This document shows, one piece after another, positions 1 to 6,794 of a stretch of 16,395 nt of DNA (position 1 is its first letter; every line of letters starts with the position of its first letter). Under the pieces are notes generated by a model, which worked only from the letters and a program-made list of their open reading frames with translations, had not been told where the DNA came from and did not search any database. Origin of the DNA: Syntrophomonas sp. UBA4922 (GTDB taxonomy: Bacteria; Bacillota; Syntrophomonadia; Syntrophomonadales; Syntrophomonadaceae). The DNA lies in assembly GCA_002398825.1 (NCBI GenBank), contig DHBS01000037.1:13529-29923 (forward strand), in the 5' to 3' direction. A program made the position numbers and the translations under genes.

Positions 1-298
1 CCGGCGCCTGCAGGCGGCGGCCCAGGCTGACTTTATTATCGTCTTATACAATCCTAAAAGCAAAGGCCGTGAGACTCAGATTGCCCGGGCCAGAGACATT
101 ATTCTGGCCCATCGCCATCCGCAAACCCCGGTGGGCATTGTGCGCAATGCCAAACGCGGCGGCGAACAAAAGGTTCTCGCCATTCTGGGAAATATGCTTA
201 ACGAAGATATCGATATGTTTTCCACCGTGGTGATCGGCAATTCACAGACGCGCATCGAGCATGGCTATATGGTGACTCCCAGGGGGTATAGCATATGA
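1..298 (+). CDS. cbiH: Precorrin-3B/cobalt-factor III C17-methyltransferase, C-terminal end (partial)
   Basis: An open frame enters from the left edge (codons from base 2) and stops at the TGA at 296-298, giving about 98 residues. Seen: LYNPKSKGR near the start, PVGIVRNAKRGGE in the middle, and VIGNSQTR then MVTPRGY at the end. This block is characteristic of the C-terminus of CbiH/CobJ, the S-adenosylmethionine-dependent SUMT-fold enzyme that methylates C17 and contracts the corrin ring. The N-terminal half lies outside the window. The stop overlaps the ATG of the next gene (ATGA), so the two are probably translationally coupled. The cobalt-first pathway shown by cbiX and cbiC downstream favours CbiH over the oxygen-dependent CobJ role; this is inferred from context. 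Confidence 0.93.
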   Translation, partial: RRLQAAAQADFIIVLYNPKSKGRETQIARARDIILAHRHPQTPVGIVRNAKRGGEQKVLAILGNMLNEDIDMFSTVVIGNSQTRIEHGYMVTPRGYSI

Positions 299-1062
299 TC
301 CTGGTTCTGGCCGGCACCAGCGAAGGCCGTCAGGCCGCCCTGGCTTTACAGGACAACGGGTATAAAATACTGGTTTCGGTGACCAGTTCGTATGGACGGG
401 AATTGATGCTCAAAAGCGGGGTCAAACCGGTTCGTCAGGGGGACCTGGAGATGCCGGCCTTGTTAGACTTGCTCCGGGAAGGCGGCTTTGACATGATTGT
501 AGATGCAACCCATCCTTATGCCACGGCTATCAGCGTTTATGCCATGGAAGCGGCCCGGCTGCTGGGAATAGACTACTTGCGCCTGGAGAGACCGGCCACA
601 GCCCTGCCAGAAGATGTTGATGTCATAGATAGTCTGGAGAAATTGCCTGACTGGCTTTATCCCGGCTGCAGGGTGATGTCGACTATAGGCAGCAAGCATT
701 TGCCGCTTTTATGGGAATTGGCCACAGCCAGCCAGGCCCAGTTGATAGCGCGGTTTCTGCCTTCCAGCCAGGTGGTGCAAAGCTGTGAATACCTGGGGAT
801 GTCCCCCGAGCAAATGATAGCCATGAAGGGGCCTTTTTCTGTGGATATGAACCGGGCTCTTTTCGAAAAATACCGGGTTCATCTGGTTTTAAGCAAGGAG
901 AGCGGCGCCGAGGGCGGTTTTGCAGAAAAGTACCTGGCGGCCCGGGAATTGTCTATTCCCCTGTTGGTGTGGAACCGGCCGCATCTGGATTACCCCCGGG
1001 TCTTCAACCGCATGCCTGAGCTAGTTGAATACATAAAAACAACGAAAGGGTGCTTATCATGA
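295..1062 (+). CDS. cbiJ: Precorrin-6A / cobalt-precorrin-6A reductase
   Basis: A 255-residue protein of normal CobK/CbiJ length. It reduces a double bond of the macrocycle with NAD(P)H to give (cobalt-)precorrin-6B. Seen: an N-terminal LVLAGTSEGR nucleotide-binding-type loop (residues 4-12), the family motif DATHPYA at 70-76, STIGSK at 129-134, IARFLP at 151-156, AMKGPFS at 176-182 and SKESGAEGG at 200-208. The ATG at 295 overlaps the stop of the preceding methyltransferase, preceded by a CCCAGGGGG stretch that can serve as ribosome binding site. The stop TGA (1060-1062) overlaps the next start. A second, very divergent paralogue lies at 6789-7541; this copy keeps all the expected motifs and is presumably the biosynthetic enzyme. 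Confidence 0.95.
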   Translation: MILVLAGTSEGRQAALALQDNGYKILVSVTSSYGRELMLKSGVKPVRQGDLEMPALLDLLREGGFDMIVDATHPYATAISVYAMEAARLLGIDYLRLERPATALPEDVDVIDSLEKLPDWLYPGCRVMSTIGSKHLPLLWELATASQAQLIARFLPSSQVVQSCEYLGMSPEQMIAMKGPFSVDMNRALFEKYRVHLVLSKESGAEGGFAEKYLAARELSIPLLVWNRPHLDYPRVFNRMPELVEYIKTTKGCLS

Positions 1063-1448
1063 AAAGTGGTGTGGTTTTAATCGCCCACGGCAGTCGCCGT
1101 GAGGAGGCCAATGCAGAAATCCGGACCCTGGCCCGGCAGGTGCAGGAGGCGGACCGCTTCGGGCTGTACGAGGTGGCCTTTATGCAATTTGGCAGCCCGG
1201 ATCTGAAAGAAGCGGTGGCCAGGCTGGCGGCACAGGAAGTGGAACGCATCGTGGTAATGCCCTTGTTCTTGATCACCGGTAATCACGTTACTCAGGACAT
1301 TCCCGCGGAGCTGGAAGACCTGAAACCACAGTATCCCGGCCTGGAATTAGTCATGGCCCGCCATTTTGCGGCCCATCCGGCTCTGGTCCAGATCATACAG
1401 GACAGGATCGGGGAGGCCTTTATAGAAGGGGAGGCGACCCGGGCATGA
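1059..1448 (+). CDS. cbiX: Sirohydrochlorin cobaltochelatase, short single-domain form
   Basis: Starting at ATG 1059 gives 129 residues, the size of the short CbiX form found in archaea and some bacteria (the long form is a fused duplication). It inserts cobalt into sirohydrochlorin, committing the early-cobalt pathway. Seen: VVLIAHGSRREE with His10, and VMPLFLITGNHVTQDIP with His76. These match the two histidines expected to bind the metal in this class II chelatase family. A GTG at 1050 is in frame, but the ATG at 1059 has the better spacing from AAAGGG (1045-1050) and forms an ATGA overlap with the cbiJ stop. The stop overlaps the cbiC start in the same way. The short form probably works as a homodimer (family knowledge). 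Confidence 0.93.
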   Translation: MKSGVVLIAHGSRREEANAEIRTLARQVQEADRFGLYEVAFMQFGSPDLKEAVARLAAQEVERIVVMPLFLITGNHVTQDIPAELEDLKPQYPGLELVMARHFAAHPALVQIIQDRIGEAFIEGEATRA

Positions 1449-2071
1449 ATATTATCTGGAATCCGCGCGAAATCGAAAACCGCAGTATGGAAATCATCGA
1501 GAGCTACCTTGACGGCTATGAATTCGGTCCGGTCGAAAAACAGATAGTCAAACGGGTTATTCATACTACCGGCGATCCCGACATAGTAAAATACCTGCGC
1601 TTTCATCCCCGGGCCATCGAGGCAGGTCTTTCCGCATTAGAGGGCGGAGCCCACGTATTTACCGATGTCAACATGCTTAAATCAGGAATCAACGCCGCCC
1701 GGTTGGAAAGCTGCGGCGGGCAGGTATTATGCTTAATCAGCGAGCCCGCGACCATTGCTAACAGCAAAGCTTGGGAAATCACCCGGGCGGCTGCGGCCAT
1801 GCGCCAGTTCGGGCCCCGCTTGAATGGGGCTATTGTGGCCATCGGCAATGCCCCCACAGCCCTTTTCGAAGTTTTGGATCTGGTTGAACAGGGGATATGC
1901 CGCCCCGCCCTGGTGGTAGGCACCCCGGTGGGCTTTGTAGGGGCCGCCGAATCCAAGGAGATGCTGGTCGGCCAGGACTTGATACCTTATATCAGCCTCC
2001 TGGGGACCCGGGGAGGCAGCCCCATTGCGGTCAGCATTGTCAACGCTTTACTCTACAGTGAAGGGGCTTAA
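1445..2071 (+). CDS. cbiC: Precorrin-8X / cobalt-precorrin-8 methylmutase
   Basis: A 208-residue protein, normal for CbiC/CobH. It migrates a methyl group from C11 to C12 to give (hydrogeno)cobyrinic acid. Seen: RVIHTTGDPDI with His40 at the position of the catalytic histidine, followed by YLRFHPRAIEAGL. Further on are GAHVFTDVNMLKSGIN, a run matching the family IGNAPTALFEVL, and VVGTPVGFVGAAESKE near the C-terminus. The start ATG overlaps the cbiX stop by four bases. Gene order cbiX-cbiC-cobU-cbiP is typical of clostridial cobalamin operons. Confidence 0.95.
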   Translation: MNIIWNPREIENRSMEIIESYLDGYEFGPVEKQIVKRVIHTTGDPDIVKYLRFHPRAIEAGLSALEGGAHVFTDVNMLKSGINAARLESCGGQVLCLISEPATIANSKAWEITRAAAAMRQFGPRLNGAIVAIGNAPTALFEVLDLVEQGICRPALVVGTPVGFVGAAESKEMLVGQDLIPYISLLGTRGGSPIAVSIVNALLYSEGA

Positions 2072-2073
2072 AT

Positions 2074-2649
2074 ATGCTGGAATCGATAATGGTCTTGGGA
2101 GGCGGCAGTAGCGGCAAGAGTGTATTTGCCGAAGATCTGGCCCGGGAAATGGAATCCTTTTATAACTGTGATGTATTCTACCTGGCTACTGGCATTGGCT
2201 GTGATCAGGAATTTGCCGCCCGGATTAAGAAACATCAACAGCGCCGCCCCGGGCACTGGCACACCGTGGAGGAACCGCGCCGTCTGGCCCGGGCCTTGCG
2301 GAACTGGAAGCATCAGCCCAGCGTTGTGCTGGTAGATTGTATTGGCACCTGGACCGCCAATCTCATCTACGGCGAGGATTGGCAGGAGAGCCGGCCCTGG
2401 TCGGCGGAGCGGGAAGAGGCCTGTTTGCAGGAGGCAAGGGACTTTATCGCCGCCTGGTCCGGTCTGTCGGGAGCGCTGATCCTGGTGGCCGATGAAGTAG
2501 GGATGGGTATTGTGCCGGAGTATCCGGATGCTCGTATCTTCAGAGATCTAAACGGCAGAATCAATCAGATGCTGGCGGCAGCGGCGGAGCAGGTCTATTT
2601 TGTCACCGCCGGGATAGCCAACCGTATCAAGGGAGGGGGAGCAAGGTGA
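2074..2649 (+). CDS. cobU: Adenosylcobinamide kinase / adenosylcobinamide-phosphate guanylyltransferase
   Basis: A 191-residue bifunctional enzyme that phosphorylates adenosylcobinamide and then transfers GMP to it, preparing the nucleotide loop. Seen: P-loop GGGSSGKS at residues 9-16, YLATG at 36-40, then KKHQQRRPGHW. His54 in the latter occupies the position of the histidine that carries GMP in CobU. Also seen: VLVDCIGTW with a Walker-B-like Asp, and LVADEVGMGIVPEYPDARIFRD, a CobU hallmark. The ATG lies two bases after the cbiC stop with GAAGGGG upstream. The final TGA overlaps the GTG start of cbiP. Length and motifs are complete. Confidence 0.95.
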   Translation: MLESIMVLGGGSSGKSVFAEDLAREMESFYNCDVFYLATGIGCDQEFAARIKKHQQRRPGHWHTVEEPRRLARALRNWKHQPSVVLVDCIGTWTANLIYGEDWQESRPWSAEREEACLQEARDFIAAWSGLSGALILVADEVGMGIVPEYPDARIFRDLNGRINQMLAAAAEQVYFVTAGIANRIKGGGAR

Positions 2650-4184
2650 AAAGACACCAGGCCATAATGGTGCAGGGCACTTCTTCAAATGTAGGCAAAA
2701 GCATGTTGTGCACCGCTTTATGCCGCATATTCGTTCAGGACGGCTACAAGACCGCACCGTTTAAGGCCCAGAATATGGCGTTGAATTCCACGGTCACTCC
2801 CGATGGAGGCGAAATCGGCCGGGCTCAGGGAGCTCAGGCAGAAGCGGCCGGGTTGGCTCCCAGCGTGCTCATGAACCCCATACTCATCAAACCCAAGCAG
2901 GACAGCGAGGCCCAGATCATCACCCTGGGGGTGCCTTATGCCGATATGTCGGCCACAGCCTATCGCCGCGATTTTCTGCCGGGAGCGGTGTCGATCGTCA
3001 GGGATTGTATAAAGCAGCTTAAAGAGCAGTATGAGATTCTGGTGATAGAAGGGGCCGGCAGTCCGGCCGAAATCAACCTCAAGGATCGTGATATCGTTAA
3101 CATGAAGACCGCCGAATTGGCTGACGCTCCGGTTTTGATGGCGGCTGACATTGACCGCGGCGGGGTGTTCGCTTCTCTGATCGGCACCCTGGAGCTATTG
3201 GAGCCCCATGAAAGGCAGCGGGTGAAGGGTTTTATCATCAATAAATTCCGCGGCGATATCGGCCTGCTGCAGTCCGGCCTGGATTTTCTTTCGCAACGCA
3301 CCGGCATCCCGGTTCTGGGTGTGGTGCCGTATGTTCATGATCATGGCATCGATGAAGAAGACTCGGTGTGTCTTAGCGAGAAGAATGGATGGGGAGCGGA
3401 ACAGGCCCCGATCCGGGTGGCAGTCATGCAGCTGCCGCGCATCTCCAATTTTACTGATATAAATGCATTTATAGGACTGCCTGACACCCGCATCCATTAT
3501 GTTCGTCCCGGAGAGGCCCTCGGTCAGGCCGATCTTATCATTATCCCCGGCACCAAGAACTCTATCCTGGATATGCTCTATTTGCAGGAAAAGGGTTATG
3601 ATCAGGAAATCCGCCGCTTGGCTGAAGAAGGCGCTTATGTGGCCGGTATCTGCGGCGGTTTTCAGATGCTGGGACAGGAGCTTCTGGATCCGGACGGCAC
3701 TGAAGCCGGGATCGGATCCCTGCCCGGGCTGGGCCTCCTGCCCGTGAGCACTCTGTTCGGCCCCCAAAAGAGCACCCATCAAGCCCAGGCGAAGATTGTC
3801 AGCAAGCAGGGCTTGTGGCAGCATTTGTGCGGGCAGGAAGTAGAAGGCTACGAGATTCATATGGGACAGAGCGCCCTCATCGGGGCAGGCTGCGGTCTAA
3901 CCCACATTTTTACCCGCTCCGGAGAAAAATGCAGTGTGTGGGACGGGGCCTGCAGCGACAGCGGGCGGGTGTTCGGCACCTATCTGCACGGCATCTTTGA
4001 CAACCCGGCGGTTATGCTGGGCGTTATGAACGACATCCGCAAGAAAAAGGGATTTCCCGCTCTGCACAGTGAGGATCTGCCCATGACGCAGAGGCAGCAC
4101 AAATATGATCAATGGGCCGATCTGGTGCGGGCTAGTTTGGATATGGACAAGGTATACCGGATTATGGGTTGGGGAGAGGCTTGA
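2646..4184 (+). CDS. cbiP: Cobyric acid synthase (adenosylcobyric acid synthase, glutamine-hydrolysing)
   Basis: A 512-residue protein that amidates four peripheral carboxyls of adenosylcobyrinic acid a,c-diamide using glutamine and ATP. Seen: an N-terminal dethiobiotin-synthetase-like ATPase domain with P-loop GTSSNVGKS at 11-19, then FKAQNMALNS and VIEGAGSPAEINL. The C-terminal triad-type glutamine amidotransferase domain has nucleophile Cys336 in AGICGGFQMLG and the histidine (about residue 448) in YLHGIFDNP. The start is a GTG at 2646 overlapping the cobU stop (GTGA), preceded by a purine-rich GGGAGGGGG site. Product naming (cbiP versus cobQ) follows the anaerobic context. Confidence 0.96.
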   Translation: MKRHQAIMVQGTSSNVGKSMLCTALCRIFVQDGYKTAPFKAQNMALNSTVTPDGGEIGRAQGAQAEAAGLAPSVLMNPILIKPKQDSEAQIITLGVPYADMSATAYRRDFLPGAVSIVRDCIKQLKEQYEILVIEGAGSPAEINLKDRDIVNMKTAELADAPVLMAADIDRGGVFASLIGTLELLEPHERQRVKGFIINKFRGDIGLLQSGLDFLSQRTGIPVLGVVPYVHDHGIDEEDSVCLSEKNGWGAEQAPIRVAVMQLPRISNFTDINAFIGLPDTRIHYVRPGEALGQADLIIIPGTKNSILDMLYLQEKGYDQEIRRLAEEGAYVAGICGGFQMLGQELLDPDGTEAGIGSLPGLGLLPVSTLFGPQKSTHQAQAKIVSKQGLWQHLCGQEVEGYEIHMGQSALIGAGCGLTHIFTRSGEKCSVWDGACSDSGRVFGTYLHGIFDNPAVMLGVMNDIRKKKGFPALHSEDLPMTQRQHKYDQWADLVRASLDMDKVYRIMGWGEA

Positions 4185-4185
4185 G

Positions 4186-5133
4186 ATGGAATGGATCATC
4201 TTGACAGCAGTCTTATTAGACCTTCTGATCGGAGACCCGCGCGGAGTACCCCATCCGGTGATATGGATAGGCCGGGCCATACGCCGATGTGAAACGGCGG
4301 TGCGCAGCTTTGCGGCCAGCCCCGCAGCCTTGAAGCTGGGGGGGGGCTTGATGGTCCTGGCGGTGGTTCTGGGAACCTACCTGATCACCTGGGGAATCAT
4401 AACCCTGGCCTATCTGGCGCATCCCTATGTGGGTGCGGCCGCAAGCATTCTGCTCATGAGTCAGACCCTGGCCATCAACAGCCTCTATCGACATGCCCGG
4501 GAGGTTCTGCGCCCCTTGAAAGAAGGCCGTTTAGAACCGGCCCGCCAAGCCCTGGCTATGATTGTAGGCCGGGATACCGAGCACCTGGATGAAGCCCAGC
4601 TGGTCCGCGGAGTGGTGGAAACGGTTTCGGAAAACACTGTCGACGGCATCACCGCGCCGCTGTTCTATGGTTTTTTGGGCGGACCGGCCCTGGCTATGGC
4701 ATATAAAGCCGTCAATACCCTGGATTCCATGGTAGGCTACAAAAATGAAAAATATCGCTATCTGGGCTGGGCCGGGGCTCGATTGGACGATGTGGCCAAT
4801 TATATTCCGGCCCGGCTGACCGGCTTGCTGTATCTACCCCTGGCCCCGTTTACCCGGGGCGGTTTTTCCGGGGTGGTTAAAACCATATGGCGCGACGCGC
4901 CCCGGCATCCCAGCCCCAACAGCGGCATTCCCGAAGCGGCCGTAGCCGGGGCGCTGGGGATACAGCTGGGAGGCCTCAATTATTACGGCGGCATTGCCTC
5001 ACCGCGGGCGGTAATGGGTCAGCCCCTTCATCCGATGCAAATAGATCACATCAAGCAAAGCCTTAGCATCATGCTCCTGGTAAGTGCAGAGGCGGTAGTC
5101 CTGGGAGTTCTGTTATCCCGCTGGTGGGGTTAG
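4186..5133 (+). CDS. cbiB: Adenosylcobinamide-phosphate synthase, integral membrane
   Basis: It attaches (R)-1-amino-2-propanol phosphate to cobyric acid at the membrane. The ATG at 4186 lies one base after the cbiP stop, with GGGGAGAGG six bases upstream, giving 315 residues, normal for CbiB. An in-frame ATG at 4105 would reach back into cbiP and is rejected. Seen: DLLIGDPRGVPHPVIWIG near the N-terminus, several hydrophobic helices, and the conserved central block GRDTEHLDEAQLVRG, VETVSENTVDGITAP, NTLDSMVGYKNEKYRY and GARLDDVANYIPARLTG. These motifs are diagnostic of the family. The downstream decarboxylase makes the co-substrate. Confidence 0.95.
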   Translation: MEWIILTAVLLDLLIGDPRGVPHPVIWIGRAIRRCETAVRSFAASPAALKLGGGLMVLAVVLGTYLITWGIITLAYLAHPYVGAAASILLMSQTLAINSLYRHAREVLRPLKEGRLEPARQALAMIVGRDTEHLDEAQLVRGVVETVSENTVDGITAPLFYGFLGGPALAMAYKAVNTLDSMVGYKNEKYRYLGWAGARLDDVANYIPARLTGLLYLPLAPFTRGGFSGVVKTIWRDAPRHPSPNSGIPEAAVAGALGIQLGGLNYYGGIASPRAVMGQPLHPMQIDHIKQSLSIMLLVSAEAVVLGVLLSRWWG

Positions 5134-5155
5134 ACAGTTCAGAGTAGGAGGTGTT

Positions 5156-6238
5156 ATGGGCAGTCAACATTTATGCAAACCGGTTCATGGCGGCGATGTG
5201 TGGAAAGCCGCCCAGAGGTGGGGGATAGCGCTTGACGAGATCCTGGATTTCAGCGCCAACATCAACCCTCTGGGACCGTCGCCGCAAGCCCTGGAGGCAA
5301 TTGAAAGCAATATCTCACAGCTGACTCACTATCCCGAACCGTGCGGCGATTCCTGTAAACTGGCCCTGGCTCAGCACCTGGGGGTGGATAAGGCCAATTT
5401 GGTCCTGGGCAACGGCGGTTCGGAATTAATCTACCTTCTGGGAAGGATGTTTTATAAAGGGCGGCTCTTGTTGTTGGCCCCCTGTTTTTCCGAATACGGA
5501 GAAGGCCTGGAAAACCCGCGGGTGGTTAGAATTGCCCTGGATGCCGATAAACAGTTTAGGCTGCCTTTGCCAGAGATCAGGGAGGCCCTGCAGCCCGGTG
5601 ACCTGATATTTATCGGTAATCCCAATAACCCCACCGGCAATCTTTTTAAACCGCAGGAATTGCTGGAGTTGGCCGCTTATGTGCAGGACGTCCGGGGAGT
5701 TATGGTGGTTGATGAGGCCTTTCTGGATTTCGCCGGCCGGGAACTCTCCATAAGCCAGGAGGTGGAGCACAATCCCCACCTTGTAGTGGTGGGATCCTTA
5801 ACCAAATTTTTTGCTATTCCCGGCCTGCGTCTGGGTTATGCGGCAGCCTGTGCAGAACATATCAAACGCATGGAGTTTTTGCTCCCCACCTGGCGGATCA
5901 ACACCCTGGCTCTGGCGGCCGGGCGGGCTTCGCTGGCTGATGTGGCTTATATGGAAAAGACCATCGCCTTTGTCAATCAGGAAAGGCAGTTATTCATAGA
6001 GCGGCTGCAAGAGCTGCCGTTTTTGCAGGTATTCCCCGGGGTAAGCAACTTCCTGCTCATCGACGCGGAAAAAAGCGGCCTTACGGCAGACGAGTGGCAG
6101 GAGCGCCTGGGTCCCCGCGGTATTTTAATCCGCAACTGCTCGAATTTCGCAAACCTATCCCCATATTACTTCCGCATCGCCGTAAAAGGCCGCGATCAAA
6201 ACCTGCGCCTCGTAGAGGCCTTGAAACAGGTCAAGTGA
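5156..6238 (+). CDS. cobD: Threonine-phosphate decarboxylase (PLP-dependent, CobD/CobC type)
   Basis: A 360-residue class I/II aminotransferase-fold enzyme. It decarboxylates L-threonine O-3-phosphate to aminopropanol phosphate, the substrate of CbiB, encoded just upstream. Seen: VHGGDVWKAA at the N-terminus, LDFSANINPLGPSPQAL, HYPEP, the motif NPNNPTGNLF, VVDEAFLDF, and the PLP lysine (Lys217) in SLTKFFAIPGLRLGYA. The N-terminal HGGD and SANINPLGP pattern separates this enzyme from histidinol-phosphate aminotransferase, its closest relative. A near-consensus GTAGGAGGTG precedes the ATG. It is the last gene of the first operon; no convincing intrinsic terminator follows it. Confidence 0.92.
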   Translation: MGSQHLCKPVHGGDVWKAAQRWGIALDEILDFSANINPLGPSPQALEAIESNISQLTHYPEPCGDSCKLALAQHLGVDKANLVLGNGGSELIYLLGRMFYKGRLLLLAPCFSEYGEGLENPRVVRIALDADKQFRLPLPEIREALQPGDLIFIGNPNNPTGNLFKPQELLELAAYVQDVRGVMVVDEAFLDFAGRELSISQEVEHNPHLVVVGSLTKFFAIPGLRLGYAAACAEHIKRMEFLLPTWRINTLALAAGRASLADVAYMEKTIAFVNQERQLFIERLQELPFLQVFPGVSNFLLIDAEKSGLTADEWQERLGPRGILIRNCSNFANLSPYYFRIAVKGRDQNLRLVEALKQVK

Positions 6239-6297
6239 AGTAACTTTATTAAATGCCAGGTTTTTGAAAAAGGTTTTAATTTGCGTACCAAAAAAGA

Positions 6298-6326
6298 TTG
6301 AAATATTTGCCCAAAACCGATAAAAT
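6298..6326 (+). promoter_or_regulatory. Sigma-A-type promoter of the cobalt-uptake leader
   Basis: TTGAAA (6298-6303) and TAAAAT (6321-6326) are separated by exactly 17 bases in an AT-rich stretch. Initiation would fall near 6333, immediately before the 5' strand of the riboswitch closing stem at 6335. This supports an independent transcript for the region-2 operon. Confidence 0.7.
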
Positions 6327-6334
6327 AAGACTTA

Positions 6335-6495
6335 ACTAAATAACAGTGAAGAATGACACAGGGAAGATGGTGAAAATCCATCACGGTGCCGCCACTGTAA
6401 TGGGGAGCCTTTTACTGAATGCCACTGGATGAAGATCTGGGAAGGCGTAAAAGGCGATGAACCTCAGTCAGGAAACCTGCTGCATTCTATTTAGT
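6335..6495 (+). promoter_or_regulatory. Cobalamin riboswitch 1 (full-length aptamer)
   Basis: The conserved elements occur in the right order: GGGAAGATGGTGAAAATCC (6361-6379), GCCACTGTAA (6391-6400), GCCACTGG (6421-6428), GGGAAGGC (6439-6446), GATGAACC (6455-6462) and the B12 box AGTCAGGAAACCTGC (6466-6480). The ends pair: ACTAAATA (6335-6342) is the exact complement of TATTTAGT (6488-6495), and AGAATG (6350-6355) of CATTCT (6483-6488). Inside, GATGG and CCATC (6366-6370, 6378-6382) form a hairpin around TGAAAAT. An intrinsic terminator follows, so cobalamin binding probably causes premature termination. Family assignment is firm; which cobalamin form binds is not readable from sequence. Confidence 0.95.
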
Positions 6496-6542
6496 CTACA
6501 TTAGCCCACGGTGCATGGGTGTGTACGATGGTCGTGAACCAC

Positions 6543-6571
6543 AACCCTGTATCATACGGTACAGGGTTTTT
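6543..6571 (+). terminator. Intrinsic terminator controlled by riboswitch 1
   Basis: A perfect 9-bp stem AACCCTGTA (6543-6551) / TACAGGGTT (6560-6568) with an 8-base loop runs into TTTTT. A competing antiterminator is possible: GGGTGTG (6517-6523) can pair with CACAACCC (6540-6547, one bulge), which would consume the left terminator arm. The terminator is seen directly; the antiterminator is an inference. Confidence 0.88.
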
Positions 6572-6582
6572 ATATTGAATAA

Positions 6583-6740
6583 ACATAGGGCGCCTTTTCC
6601 TGAGGGAAACGGCTGAAAAGACAATCGGTGCCAAACCGAGCCAGTGACTGTATTGGGAGAGTGTCTGCCAGATCTGGTGACACGATGATACCTGAGCCAG
6701 TAAGCAGCCTGTTCTTGCTGTCACCGCCAAGGTGAGGTTT
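6583..6740 (+). promoter_or_regulatory. Second, short cobalamin-riboswitch-like aptamer with translational expression platform
   Basis: Downstream of the terminator the cobalamin core signature recurs in order. GAGGGAAAC lies at 6602-6610, hairpin TCGGT-GCCAA-ACCGA at 6625-6639, GCCAGTGACTGTATTGGGAG at 6640-6659 (riboswitch 1 has GCCACTGTAATGGGGAG), GATGATACC at 6684-6692 and B12-box-like AGCCAG at 6695-6700. The long peripheral arm of riboswitch 1 is replaced by a compact hairpin, GTGTC (6661-6665) / GACAC (6679-6683), enclosing CCAGATCTGG. The 3' hairpin TCACC (6721-6725) / GGTGA (6731-6735) buries the Shine-Dalgarno sequence AAGGTGAGG. TGTCACC (6719-6725) can instead pair with GGTGACA (6676-6682) of the aptamer, giving a plausible on/off switch. 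The family call is by pattern and the mechanism is inferred. Confidence 0.65.
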
Positions 6741-6744
6741 CAAG

Positions 6745-6771
6745 ATGTGCTGCTATTTTTTATGCCTGTAA
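6745..6771 (+). CDS. Putative 8-residue leader peptide MCCYFLCL
   Basis: ATG at 6745 sits 7 bases after AAGGTGAGG (6729-6737), the best-placed Shine-Dalgarno in this leader. It opens an 8-codon frame (MCCYFLCL, three cysteines) ending in TAA at 6769-6771. Two bases later starts AGGGAGGG, the ribosome binding site of the CobK-like gene. CTGCT (6750-6754) and AGCAG (6771-6775) can form a hairpin next to that site, so translating the leader could expose it. An alternative reading is that GTG 6732 starts a longer form of the downstream protein. No expression evidence is available. Confidence 0.35.
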   Translation: MCCYFLCL

Positions 6772-6794
6772 GCAGGGAGGGAAATGGGTTGATT

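Noticed and set aside
3195..3860. Long minus-strand open frame inside cbiP
   Set aside because: It lies wholly within a well-supported gene, has no ribosome binding site, and its product has no recognisable motif; it is a shadow frame.
4105..4185. Upstream ATG extending cbiB by 27 residues
   Set aside because: It would start deep inside cbiP; ATG 4186 has a good ribosome binding site and matches the usual CbiB N-terminus.
6239..6290. Intrinsic terminator after cobD
   Set aside because: Only an AT-only TTTTT/AAAAA fold is present, without a GC stem; no convincing terminator.
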